A stretch of 64,000 nucleotides of DNA, taken from Bacteroidota bacterium (GTDB lineage Bacteria; Bacteroidota; Bacteroidia; Chitinophagales; Chitinophagaceae). Where the stretch lies: positions 186,001 through 250,000 of the forward strand of contig JAFDXX010000004.1 in NCBI GenBank assembly GCA_018267705.1. Direction: 5' to 3'. Of the stretch, positions 1-8,279 are shown in pieces. How positions within the stretch are numbered: the first letter of the stretch is position 1; each line of letters opens with the position of its first letter. The notes under the pieces are model-generated. The model was not told where the DNA came from. It did not search any database and was given only the letters and a program-made list of their open reading frames with translations. Both the position numbers and the translations under genes were made by a program.

Positions 1-160
1 CCTGTACTAAAAAACAATTATCGCAAACTAATACTTTTAAAGGATAAGTTGTTTCGGCTTTATTTAAATCATTTGCATTTAAAAAAGCGTTTGATACAGC
101 AGTATGCCCTAAGTCTATTAGTGTAGTATCAATTGTTTTACTGCAAAACCTGCATCGCAT
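1..160 (-). CDS. Class I SAM-dependent methyltransferase, N-terminal fragment
   Basis: The gene runs off the left edge; only the first 53 codons are visible, starting from the ATG at 160. The fragment has the zinc-binding N-terminal domain of sugar C-methyltransferases of the TylCIII type: CRFC near the start, a DLG followed by a SNAF segment, then the pair CDNC at residues 47-50 followed by FLVQ. That spacing of two CxxC-type pairs is characteristic of the Methyltransf_13 zinc-binding domain. The SAM-binding domain must lie outside the window. The gene is divergent from the glycosyltransferase at 249, which fits a deoxysugar or surface glycan locus. Family assignment is fairly sure; the substrate is unknown. 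Confidence 0.75.
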   Translation of the reverse strand, partial: MRCRFCSKTIDTTLIDLGHTAVSNAFLNANDLNKAETTYPLKVLVCDNCFLVQ

Positions 161-248
161 AATATTAGTTTTAAACAATATAAAAAGCTAAGATAAAGGC
201 TAAACTGCAATTGGCATCAATCTGAAAAATTTATCTCATTTTTGAGGT

Positions 249-1136
249 ATGATTGAAAATATACAATTTATAAATAGAGTTAAAGAAAACGATTTTCAGT
301 TTTCTATTCTCATCCCGTCTTGGAATAACTTGCCTTATTTAATAAATGCTGTAGAAAGCATTAGAGAACACTCGTTTTATAAACATCAAATAATAGTTCA
401 TATTAATGAAGGAACAGATGGAACAATAGATTGGGTTAAGCAACAATCTGATATAGATTATACGTATAGTGAAAAAAATATTGGTTTGTGTTATGGATTG
501 AATGCAACAAGGCAACTAGTTAAAACACCCTATATGGTTTATCTGAATGATGATATGTATGTGTTACCAAATTGGGATAAATATTTGATGGATACGATTA
601 AAGAAATAGGCCACAATTTATTTTTTTTAAATGGAACAGGTATAGAACCTTATGCTGGGAACCCTTGCATAATTTATAAAGATTATGGAACCGATATTCA
701 ATCTTTTCAGAAAGAAAAATTATTAAAAGAATTTGCATTATTTGAAAAAAACGATTGGCAGGCCGGTAGTTGGAGCCCTAGTGTAATGCATGTTAGTGTT
801 TGGGATTTAATTGGTGGTTACAGTATAGAATTTTCACCTGCACATTATTCAGATCCCGATGTTGCAATGAAATTGTGGCAAGCGGGTATTCGTATTTTTA
901 AAGGAGTAGGCAAAAGCCGTGTGTACCATTTTGGCTCAAAATCAACAGGTAGATTTAAAAAACATAAAGCTTATTATACATATATTTTAAAATGGGGAAT
1001 AACTGCCGGAACTTTTACTAAATATTATTTGAAAATGGGGCAACCTTATAATGGCATATTACCCGAACCTGTGTTTCATACATCGGCAAAAATTAAAAAT
1101 TTATTTAAGCGTATAGTTGCTGTATTTAAAGTGTAA
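249..1136 (+). CDS. Family 2 glycosyltransferase
   Basis: This 295-residue protein opens with the GT2 Rossmann-like core (FSILIPSWNN at residues 18-27) and carries the nucleotide-sugar/metal motif LNDDMYV with aspartates at 101-102. An ENDWQAGSWSP stretch and a later HFGSKSTGRF segment resemble those of rhamnosyl- or galactofuranosyl-type GT2 enzymes. There is no signal peptide and no clear membrane segment, so it should act at the cytoplasmic face on a nucleotide sugar. It is divergent from a sugar methyltransferase fragment, which suggests surface polysaccharide assembly. Donor and acceptor cannot be told from sequence. The start ATG is preceded by an AT-rich leader without a Shine-Dalgarno sequence. 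Confidence 0.85.
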   Translation: MIENIQFINRVKENDFQFSILIPSWNNLPYLINAVESIREHSFYKHQIIVHINEGTDGTIDWVKQQSDIDYTYSEKNIGLCYGLNATRQLVKTPYMVYLNDDMYVLPNWDKYLMDTIKEIGHNLFFLNGTGIEPYAGNPCIIYKDYGTDIQSFQKEKLLKEFALFEKNDWQAGSWSPSVMHVSVWDLIGGYSIEFSPAHYSDPDVAMKLWQAGIRIFKGVGKSRVYHFGSKSTGRFKKHKAYYTYILKWGITAGTFTKYYLKMGQPYNGILPEPVFHTSAKIKNLFKRIVAVFKV

Positions 1137-1388
1137 TTTGCTATTAAATAAATATTCAAATATTTATTTAATAATTAACCTCATCTCCTAATTTCTTTTA
1201 AGTGTTGTGGTTTTTTTGTTGAAACCCTTAACCTGCATGTGTTTGATTCAAAAACAATTAACGTATAAATAATTGCTTTTGCAAAAACAAGACATCAATA
1301 TCCTTAAAATAATAAAAAATAAAATAATAGATTTAAGCACTTTACAGAATTAAAAGGCTTTAATTTCGGCAACGATAAAACCCAATTT

Positions 1389-2111
1389 ATGCAAACCACC
1401 CTCTGTTTTGATTTTGGTAACACACGCTTAAAATGTGCTGTATTTATCAATAATGAATTTAAAGAATTATTGGTTTTGAATGATGATAGTGTACTTAGCA
1501 TTGAAGATGTTTTGCATCAATATCAACCACAAAAATCAATTCTTTCTTCTGTAATTAACCATAACCCCGAAATAGAAATTGTACTTGAAAAAAGTACAAC
1601 ATTTCATAAATTAGGGCCAACAAGTAAAATAAATTTTACAACGCCAGTTGGCAAACCGGAAACTATTGGTGCAGACAGGTTAGCTATTTGTGCCGCTGCA
1701 GTAGATTTATTTCCACAAAAACACATATTGGCTATTGCGTTAGGCACTTGCATTACATTTAACTATATTAATAAACTGCACCAATTTTTAGGTGGAAGTA
1801 TTTCTCCCGGTATGTATATGCGGTTTAAAGCCATGAACGAACAAACTGCTTTATTGCCTTTAGTAAAACCTACACTTAATTTTCCGTTGGTTGGTTATAA
1901 TACAGCTACCAACTTGCAAAGTGGTGTTATTTTGGGTATGGCAAAAGAAATTGATGGGATTATTGATTTATACAAAGAAAAGTTTGACGATATGCAAATA
2001 ATACTTACGGGCGGAGACATGGAATTTTTTACCCCACATATTCGCAATCAACTTATTGCCGATCCATATTTGCTTTACAAAGGTTTGTTTGCAATAAGTA
2101 AAGCCAATTAA
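1389..2111 (+). CDS. coaX: Type III pantothenate kinase
   Basis: The product phosphorylates pantothenate, the first step of coenzyme A synthesis. The 240-residue length is close to the family's usual size of about 250. Diagnostic acetate/sugar-kinase-fold motifs are all present: phosphate-binding DFGNTRLK at residues 8-15, GADRL at 94-98, the LGT motif at 118-120 and GGSISPG at 135-141. Type III kinases lack the Walker motif of CoaA, as here. The 252 bases upstream hold no gene I can see. The TAA stop is followed within 45 bases by the next gene on the same strand, but that gene has its own promoter-like box, so co-transcription is not required. Confidence 0.93.
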   Translation: MQTTLCFDFGNTRLKCAVFINNEFKELLVLNDDSVLSIEDVLHQYQPQKSILSSVINHNPEIEIVLEKSTTFHKLGPTSKINFTTPVGKPETIGADRLAICAAAVDLFPQKHILAIALGTCITFNYINKLHQFLGGSISPGMYMRFKAMNEQTALLPLVKPTLNFPLVGYNTATNLQSGVILGMAKEIDGIIDLYKEKFDDMQIILTGGDMEFFTPHIRNQLIADPYLLYKGLFAISKAN

Positions 2112-2142
2112 TAGTATTAACAACTTATTTTAAAGAATATAT

Positions 2143-2150
2143 TATCTTTG
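2143..2150 (+). promoter_or_regulatory. Bacteroidota -7 box (TATCTTTG) for the metal cassette
   Basis: TATCTTTG matches the Bacteroidota housekeeping -7 consensus TAnnTTTG exactly. It ends four bases before the GTG start at 2155, so the transcript would have almost no 5' leader. No convincing -33 TTG was singled out. Confidence 0.6.
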
Positions 2151-2154
2151 CTAC

Positions 2155-2535
2155 GTGAAAAAATTTTTAATTTTTGCCTTATTAATTAGTTATAGCATTG
2201 CTTCGTTAGGAGTAAGTCTTAACTATTTTTATTGCTGCGGAAAATTAAAATCGGTTTCGGTACAAGTAAATAAAGAAACAACCAATTGCTCGGGAAAACT
2301 ATCAAAAGATTGTTGCGGAAATAAAACGGTAACACTGCAATTAAAAACAGACCAAAAAGAAAACAGTGTACTTAATTATCAATTTAATGCTTCAATTTCT
2401 CCTGCAATTATTTATATTAATAATTATGCAGTTTTAGGTAGTGCAGCTAATTGTACTCAAAAATTTTTTTACAAAAACCCTCCCGAGAAATATAATGCTT
2501 CTCTTAATGTTTTGTATTGCATTTATAGAATTTGA
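2155..2535 (+). CDS. HYC_CC_PP family small secreted Cys-rich protein
   Basis: This 126-residue protein has an N-terminal hydrophobic segment (residues 4-22), followed by FYCCGKLKSVSV, a KDCCGNK pair at 53-54 and a terminal NPPEK at about 108-112. That order (aromatic-Y-C, CC, PP) is the signature of the small HYC_CC_PP family of Bacteroidota, whose function is not established. The start is a GTG; no ATG lies nearer, and the -7 box directly upstream supports it. It is the first gene of a run with an HMA protein and an HMA-TonB receptor, and its cysteine pairs make a metal-handling role plausible, but that is inference from context. Confidence 0.8.
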   Translation: MKKFLIFALLISYSIASLGVSLNYFYCCGKLKSVSVQVNKETTNCSGKLSKDCCGNKTVTLQLKTDQKENSVLNYQFNASISPAIIYINNYAVLGSAANCTQKFFYKNPPEKYNASLNVLYCIYRI

Positions 2536-2624
2536 TTTATTGAATAAAAGAACACTGATTGTACAACATTTATAGGCTTAAATTTTCTTTATTCAACAAA
2601 AAATTATTCAAAAAAAATATAACA

Positions 2625-3011
2625 ATGAAAACACTAAAAATATTTTTAACTACATTATTTGCTATTACCATTTTTCAAGTTGTAAATGCATCAAACAAAA
2701 CAAATAAAACGGTTGCTGTTTATAATTACTCAACTACAGATACTTTTAAAGTATATGGAGAATGTGGTATGTGCAAAAGCCGTATAGAAAAAGCTGCACG
2801 TACTATTGACGGAGTGCAAACTGCTGTTTGGAATGTAGATACTAAAATACTTACCGTAACTTACGATAATACAAAAGATGCAGTAATTGATAATCTTCAA
2901 AAGAAAATGGCTGCTGTAGGGCATGATACTGAAAAATACAGAGCTACAGATGCTGCATATAATAACTTGCCAAAATGTTGCCATTACGATCGTAAAGCAG
3001 TTACCCAGTAA
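2625..3011 (+). CDS. Secreted heavy-metal-associated (HMA) domain protein
   Basis: The 128-residue product starts at the ATG at 2625; an in-frame TTG at 2559 would add an implausible lysine-rich leader before the signal peptide. Residues 1-22 form a signal peptide, so the domain should act in the periplasm. The HMA domain follows, with the metal-binding loop GECGMCKSR (cysteines 47 and 50) and the usual beta-alpha pattern up to AVGHDTE. After the domain comes KCCHYD at 117-122, an extra Cys-Cys-His motif. The next gene's N-terminus repeats the same layout, so the two are paralogous. Copper is the usual ligand of CxxC HMA domains, but the metal here is unproven. Confidence 0.85.
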   Translation: MKTLKIFLTTLFAITIFQVVNASNKTNKTVAVYNYSTTDTFKVYGECGMCKSRIEKAARTIDGVQTAVWNVDTKILTVTYDNTKDAVIDNLQKKMAAVGHDTEKYRATDAAYNNLPKCCHYDRKAVTQ

Positions 3012-3074
3012 TAATTTGTACATACATAATTAATAGGTATTAGGCAAAAGCTTAATACCTTAAAACTTTTTACA

Positions 3075-5636
3075 ATGAACAGAAAATTTATTGTAGCGGT
3101 TTTATGTATTGTAATAAATATTACTGCATCCGCTCAAAAGAAAAATACTAAAACAGAAACATTTAAAGTATATGGTACCTGCGAACAATGTAAAGATAGA
3201 ATTGAAAAAACTTTACAACATTATGGCATAAATAAAGCAGTGTGGAATATTGAAACAGGAATGCTTACCGTAACTTATGACAGCACAAAGTTTAATAAAC
3301 AAAAAATTGAAAAAAAATTAGCAGATGTTGGTCATGATACAGAAGACTTTCAGGCAAAAGACAACGTGTATAACAGTTTGCCGGAATGTTGCCATTATGA
3401 TAGATTTACGCAAGCACAACAACAACAAACTTCCGATACAATAGCAAGTAATATAAAAATTGTGCACACCATTACCGGAGTTGTTTTAGAAGAAGATAAA
3501 AAAGGAAAATTATTTCCACTTGTAAAAGCAACTATTCATAATTTAAATAATCATCATATAACAACAACCGATAGCTCCGGTGTTTTTCAGATAACAACAA
3601 CAGTTCCTGCAAAACTTGCTATAAGTTATGTAGGTTTCAATTCCGATACTATTCACATTGTTTCTCCCAACGAAATAAAAGTTGTTTTAAAAAATGCATC
3701 AACAGGGCATTTGCGTGAAGTGGTAGTTACAGCAAAAAATCAATCAACTTATGTTTCTTCTTTTAGTACATTTAATACATTAAATATTGGATCGAAAGAA
3801 TTAGCAAAAGCTGCATGTTGCAATCTTTCAGAAAGTTTTGAAACAAGCCCTTCGATAGATGTAAGTTATACCGATGCAGTAATTGGTATAAAACAAATTC
3901 AGTTATTAGGTTTATCGGGAAACTATACACAACTACTTACAGAAAATACTCCTGAAATAAAAGGGCTTGCAGGAAGTTACGGACTTACATTTATTCCCGG
4001 CCCATGGATTGAAGGCATACAAATAACAAAAGGTGTTGGCTCAGTAGTAAATGGTTATGAAAGTATTGCAGGGCAAATAAATATTGAAGAAAAGAAACCG
4101 GATAAATCAGATAAACTTTTTGTAAATACTTACATTAATACATTAGGAAGAATGGAGGCAACCGTTAATCTTTCTTCGGTATTAAACGATAAATGGAGTA
4201 CAGCATTACTTACACACGCCAATGGAGTGAATACAAAAGTGGATGATAACCATGATGGGTTTTTAGATATCTCTTTAGGAAGACAATTTAATGTGATAAA
4301 CCGTTGGAAATATGCAGATGCCAACGGAATTATTGCACAATTTTCTATTAAAGCATTAAATGATAAAAGGCAAGCAGGGCAAATAAATTTTAATCCATCA
4401 ACCGATAAATTAACTACTAATAATTACGGTGTAGGTATTGATGTGCAGCAATATGGTGTTACAGGAAAACTAGGGTATGTGTTTCCACAACAAAAATATA
4501 AAAGCATAGGTTTTATATTTTCTGCAAACAATTATAACAACAATTCATATTATGGATTAACTAAATATGATGGAAAACAAAATTCTATTTATACCAATTT
4601 AATTTATCAATCAATTATAGGAACAACTATGCATAAATTTCGTACAGGTTTAAGTTTTGCAAACGATAATTATAACGAAACTTTTAATGCAATTAATTAT
4701 AATAGAATTGAAACAGTATCGGGTGCATTTTTTGAATATACTTATACTGGTGAAAAGTTTTCTGCTATTGCAGGTATAAGAGAAGATTATCATAACCAAT
4801 ACGGATGGATAACAACTCCGCGTTTACATTTAAAATATGATTTTAGTCCTAAAACAAATCTTCGTTTTTCGGTTGGTTCGGGTTTTAGAGTAGCAGATAT
4901 TTTTGCAGAAAATGCAGGTGTATTTGTTAGTTCAAGAACATATAGTATTCTTAATTCAACATCAAATTACGGTTATGGATTAAGCCCTGAAAAAGCTTGG
5001 AATTTTGGAATGAATTTTATTCATAATTTCAAATTAAATAATCATTCCGGTTCTTTTAGTGTAGATGTTTATAGAACTAATTTTGATAATCAAGTAGTGG
5101 TTGATGTTGATGCAAGCCCGCAAAAAATTCTTTTTTATAATTTAAATGGAAAATCTTTTTCAAACAGTATTCAAGCAGAAATAAATTATGAAATAGCAAA
5201 AAAATTTGATGTTCGTTTAGCATATCGTTGGTTAGATGTACAAACAAATTATAATGGCACAATGCTTGAAAAACCTTTGGTAGCAAAAGATAGAGCTTTT
5301 GTGAATTTTGCATACGAAACCAATAATCATTGGAAGTTTGATTATACGGTGCAATGGTTTAGTAAAAAAAGATTGCCTAATACAAGCGGTAATCCGATTG
5401 TATATCAGTTTGAAAATTATTCTCCTTCTTATTTTCAAATGAGTACTCAAATAACCAAACAAATTAATAATAAATGGGATATATATGTTGGTGCAGAAAA
5501 CTTAACCAACTATATGCAGAAAAATTTAATTATAGCAGCGGCACAACCCTTTAGTCAATATTTTGATGGTTCTATAACTTGGGGGCCGGTTAATGGAAGA
5601 ATTATTTATTTAGGGTTACGTTTTAAAATTAAATAG
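3075..5636 (+). CDS. TonB-dependent outer-membrane receptor with N-terminal HMA domain
   Basis: The order of parts in this 853-residue receptor is: signal peptide (1-20), HMA domain with CEQC at 36-39, a CCHYDR motif at 105-110, a carboxypeptidase-regulatory-like beta domain (about 133-210), a TonB-box-like VVVTA at 216-220, a plug domain, and a 22-strand-type barrel ending in GLRFKIK. The plug carries KAACCNLSES at 245-254, the opening of a strongly conserved plug segment (SFETSPSIDV, then VNGYESIAGQINIE). The HMA module closely matches the separate protein encoded just upstream. A receptor with its own periplasmic metal-binding domain suggests uptake of a metal or metal complex, perhaps copper. 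The substrate is inferred, not shown. Confidence 0.88.
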   Translation: MNRKFIVAVLCIVINITASAQKKNTKTETFKVYGTCEQCKDRIEKTLQHYGINKAVWNIETGMLTVTYDSTKFNKQKIEKKLADVGHDTEDFQAKDNVYNSLPECCHYDRFTQAQQQQTSDTIASNIKIVHTITGVVLEEDKKGKLFPLVKATIHNLNNHHITTTDSSGVFQITTTVPAKLAISYVGFNSDTIHIVSPNEIKVVLKNASTGHLREVVVTAKNQSTYVSSFSTFNTLNIGSKELAKAACCNLSESFETSPSIDVSYTDAVIGIKQIQLLGLSGNYTQLLTENTPEIKGLAGSYGLTFIPGPWIEGIQITKGVGSVVNGYESIAGQINIEEKKPDKSDKLFVNTYINTLGRMEATVNLSSVLNDKWSTALLTHANGVNTKVDDNHDGFLDISLGRQFNVINRWKYADANGIIAQFSIKALNDKRQAGQINFNPSTDKLTTNNYGVGIDVQQYGVTGKLGYVFPQQKYKSIGFIFSANNYNNNSYYGLTKYDGKQNSIYTNLIYQSIIGTTMHKFRTGLSFANDNYNETFNAINYNRIETVSGAFFEYTYTGEKFSAIAGIREDYHNQYGWITTPRLHLKYDFSPKTNLRFSVGSGFRVADIFAENAGVFVSSRTYSILNSTSNYGYGLSPEKAWNFGMNFIHNFKLNNHSGSFSVDVYRTNFDNQVVVDVDASPQKILFYNLNGKSFSNSIQAEINYEIAKKFDVRLAYRWLDVQTNYNGTMLEKPLVAKDRAFVNFAYETNNHWKFDYTVQWFSKKRLPNTSGNPIVYQFENYSPSYFQMSTQITKQINNKWDIYVGAENLTNYMQKNLIIAAAQPFSQYFDGSITWGPVNGRIIYLGLRFKIK

Positions 5637-5644
5637 CTAAATAA

Positions 5645-5672
5645 AAATCCCCGAATATTATTTCGGGGATTT
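5645..5672. terminator. Intrinsic terminator between convergent genes
   Basis: Perfect 11-bp stem, AAATCCCCGAA with TTCGGGGATTT, around a 6-base loop. T-rich on the plus side and A-rich before it, so it can serve both the HMA-TonB receptor gene and the convergent CWC gene. Confidence 0.85.
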
Positions 5673-5679
5673 TGGTTTT

Positions 5680-5895
5680 TCATTCTAAACTTATTTTTTT
5701 CTTTAATAGTTGGTATTGTTGTTTTAGTTTGTGCATACAATGAATGCACAAACAATCTGTGTATATGCTTTCAAAATATATTTTTTCTTCATAGCTTAAT
5801 TGTATTTGATAGCATTGACATTCTAACACATTGCCTACTTTACACTCAAAAATGTTATTGCATTGTGGGCATTTTTTATTTTCATGTTGTGCCAT
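5680..5895 (-). CDS. Cysteine-rich CWC family protein
   Basis: This 71-residue protein has the CWC spacing: CPQCNNIFECK, then CQCY, then DCLCIHCMHKL, giving eight clustered cysteines in three groups that probably bind zinc or another metal. A short Lys/Leu helix ends the protein. The biochemical role of the family is unknown. It lies 27 bases after the stop of the BtuB-like receptor on the same strand, so it may be the last gene of the cobalamin-controlled transcript. It faces the upstream metal receptor gene across a shared terminator. Confidence 0.8.
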   Translation of the reverse strand: MAQHENKKCPQCNNIFECKVGNVLECQCYQIQLSYEEKIYFESIYTDCLCIHCMHKLKQQYQLLKKKISLE

Positions 5896-5922
5896 GCATG
5901 TATGTTTAAAAGTTATTTTTTA

Positions 5923-7848
5923 TTACCAATTAACTGTTATACCTGCATTAAATAAAAATGGAATTGAGTTATATCCTCGCACATCAAAAAACTTTTTGTT
6001 GGTTATATTTTGTGCATCGACAAATACTTTAAAACTATTATTGAAAGTATATTCTGCATTGGCTCCTACAATAAAATAATCATTTAATAAAACATCGGCT
6101 ACCCCATATCCGCCAACATCATACCTGCTGCTAACAAACTTTCCATTTACTGAAATATATAATTGCTTAATTGGCTCAACTGCAATAGTTATGTTTACAC
6201 TGTTTTTAGGCCTGCGTAATAAATAATTATAAGTAACGGTATCATGATTAGTAATTCTGTTTTGTGTGGTTTCGTTGGCTGCAATAAATGTATAGTTGGC
6301 AATAATGTTTACTTTATTAAACGGTTTGTAACTTACTTCATATTCTATTCCATTAACAATTTGTTTAATATAGTTAAAGTATTTAAAAGTGATGTAGTTG
6401 TAATCAATTCCGTTATCAATAGCTCTGTTAAAAAATACTATTCTAGTGCTTATGTTTTTATTTTTCAACTGAATACCTGCTTCATAATTTACTGATTTTT
6501 CAGGAAGCAATAATGAATTAATACTTAGTTGATAAAGACTTGGAGCTTTAAATCCGCTTGCTATACTTCCAAAAACTCTCCATTGTTCATTAATATTATA
6601 GGATGGATTGAAAGTGTATGTGTAGTTGCTGCCGTATCTGCTGTGTGTATTTAATCTTCCGCCTAATTCAACATTAAATTTTTTATTTGCATTGGCAAAA
6701 TATAAAGAAGCATACATAGAAGTTTGACTTACAGATGTATCTCTAAAAGTGCTACTATATAGGCCGGAAATGCTTACAGAATTATAATAGTTATTGTAAG
6801 AACCATATCTATAATCTGCACCACTTAATAAATTAAAACCACTGCCTAAATTAATATGCGTATATAATTCTGCAAATTGGCTAATAGCATTATAATCATT
6901 TAAAGAAAACAATGAATTTCCTGCACTATAATTATCATCATATACACGTTTAGATTTTGTGTATTGATAATTACCTGTTACACTTACGGCATCATTTTTA
7001 AAAGTAAAGCCTGCACCACTGTTGCTGCTTCTGTTGTTAATAAAATAAAATGTTTTATCTGCAAATGGCCCTGCATCAATATCGGCTTTATATTGGCTGA
7101 ACATTGTAAATGCTTTGAATGATAGTTGATTATTTGCCTGATATTGAATAGCAGCATTAGCCATATTACCATCATAACCATCCTTATCAAAATTTTTTGT
7201 GCCGGTACTGTCATAAGCACTTGAAAAACCATTTGTTTTTAATTTAGAATAACGTACTGAATAAGTAAGTTTATCTACTTTTCCAAATAACTGCACACTA
7301 CCTTTATATGTATTTAAGTTACCTGCCGTTAACGTTGCTTTGCCACCCAAAGCCTTATTAATATTAGGTTTTACAGTTATAATATTTATAACACCCGCAA
7401 TGGCATCACTTCCGTATAAAGTGCTTTGAGCTCCTTTACATATTTCAATTTTTTCTATATCGTTAATAGAAAACAAATTCAAATCGTAATCATTATTAAT
7501 TTGTGATGGATCGTTTACCGGAATACCATCAATTAATATTAATGTTCTTCCGGCGTTAGCCCCACGCATAAAAACAGTTTGTACGCTGCCTGCATTATTT
7601 AATGCACCATTAATGGTAATACCGGCTTGTTCATTTAATAACTGTGTAACTGTTTTACTTGAGCTGTGTTCAATTTGCTCTTTAGTAATTACGGTAATTA
7701 CTTTTCCTGTTTGAGATTGTTTTTGTTCAATCTTATTGGCAGTTACTACAACAGGGTCTAAAGTTTTTCCTGTTAGTGTGTCTTTGTTTTGTGCAGCAAC
7801 AGTTAATGTTGCACTGCTTGTAAGGATGGCTAAAAATTTCTTGCTCAT
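5923..7848 (-). CDS. BtuB-like TonB-dependent receptor, cobalamin-regulated
   Basis: The 641-residue receptor has a signal peptide (1-19), a TonB box DPVVVTA at 31-37, a plug with LIDGIPVNDP and GAQSTLYGSDAIAGVINI, and a barrel ending in the aromatic strand FNAGITVNW. The length and compact plug, without a carboxypeptidase-like domain, are those of BtuB-type receptors. The leader carries a cobalamin riboswitch, strong support for vitamin B12 or cobinamide as substrate. Its ATG overlaps the stop of a possible 31-codon upstream ORF (ATGA). No btuCDF genes are in the window. The gene downstream is a small CWC protein. I leave the symbol empty because btuB is only the nearest functional analogue. 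Confidence 0.9.
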   Translation of the reverse strand: MSKKFLAILTSSATLTVAAQNKDTLTGKTLDPVVVTANKIEQKQSQTGKVITVITKEQIEHSSSKTVTQLLNEQAGITINGALNNAGSVQTVFMRGANAGRTLILIDGIPVNDPSQINNDYDLNLFSINDIEKIEICKGAQSTLYGSDAIAGVINIITVKPNINKALGGKATLTAGNLNTYKGSVQLFGKVDKLTYSVRYSKLKTNGFSSAYDSTGTKNFDKDGYDGNMANAAIQYQANNQLSFKAFTMFSQYKADIDAGPFADKTFYFINNRSSNSGAGFTFKNDAVSVTGNYQYTKSKRVYDDNYSAGNSLFSLNDYNAISQFAELYTHINLGSGFNLLSGADYRYGSYNNYYNSVSISGLYSSTFRDTSVSQTSMYASLYFANANKKFNVELGGRLNTHSRYGSNYTYTFNPSYNINEQWRVFGSIASGFKAPSLYQLSINSLLLPEKSVNYEAGIQLKNKNISTRIVFFNRAIDNGIDYNYITFKYFNYIKQIVNGIEYEVSYKPFNKVNIIANYTFIAANETTQNRITNHDTVTYNYLLRRPKNSVNITIAVEPIKQLYISVNGKFVSSRYDVGGYGVADVLLNDYFIVGANAEYTFNNSFKVFVDAQNITNKKFFDVRGYNSIPFLFNAGITVNW

Positions 7849-7940
7849 TCTTTTTGTTTTTTTTTGTTAAAGAATGAACCTTCAGATAATGAAAACAGTA
7901 GAAATGATAAAACAACTTCTGCAGAAAGATGCTCTTTCAT
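7845..7940 (-). CDS. Possible 31-codon upstream ORF overlapping the B12 receptor start
   Basis: Between the riboswitch and the receptor an ATG at 7940 opens a frame of 31 sense codons (MKEHLSAEVVLSF at the start, NKKKQKE at the end) whose TGA overlaps the receptor ATG as ATGA, a classic arrangement for translational coupling. An AAGG lies seven bases before its ATG, unusual here because most genes in the window lack such a sequence. The AAGG overlaps a small hairpin (CTTTC, GGGT loop, GAAAG). It may be a translated leader that passes riboswitch control to the receptor, or a chance frame. There is no conservation evidence available to me. Confidence 0.35.
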   Translation of the reverse strand: MKEHLSAEVVLSFLLFSLSEGSFFNKKKQKE

Positions 7941-7977
7941 CTCCGGCCTTTCACCCGAAAGCTCGTTGATAATTGTT

Positions 7978-8188
7978 GGAAGTTTGGCAGGTCTTCTGGC
8001 TTGTTGAACTAATGAATGCCTTCCCGCAAATAAAGCAGTGGCGTAGGTTTCATTAGTGTAGTTGTTTTCGATAATCAGAAATAATATTCATGATTATCGA
8101 TTCATAATTTTCAACTTTACAGCTACGGGGATAGCTCACGATTGTAACGTGATTCCCTTTTAATCCCGAAATATCAGGAACCAAATCC
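7978..8188 (-). promoter_or_regulatory. Cobalamin riboswitch (B12 element)
   Basis: Read on the minus strand, the conserved B12 parts occur in order: AAAAGGGAATC after the P2 hairpin, CCCCGTAGCTGTAA, the B12 box GCCACTG followed after eight bases by GGGAAGGC, and AGCCAGAAGACCTGCC. The ends close with a P1 helix pairing TTTGG at the 5' end with CCAAA at the 3' end, flanked by GGA and TTCC. An optional hairpin sits in the variable region near 8055-8105. It lies in the leader of the BtuB-like receptor and should lower receptor expression when adenosylcobalamin is plentiful. The leader after the aptamer is about 130 bases; no U-tract terminator is evident there, so control is more likely at translation. 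Confidence 0.93.
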
Positions 8189-8279
8189 GCTGCAAATGTA
8201 ATAGGCATTTTTTTGTATAAAAATTTTCTTTCGCACAGTTGTTTAACATTGGTTATTTTTCATCTCAATTAAATCACTT

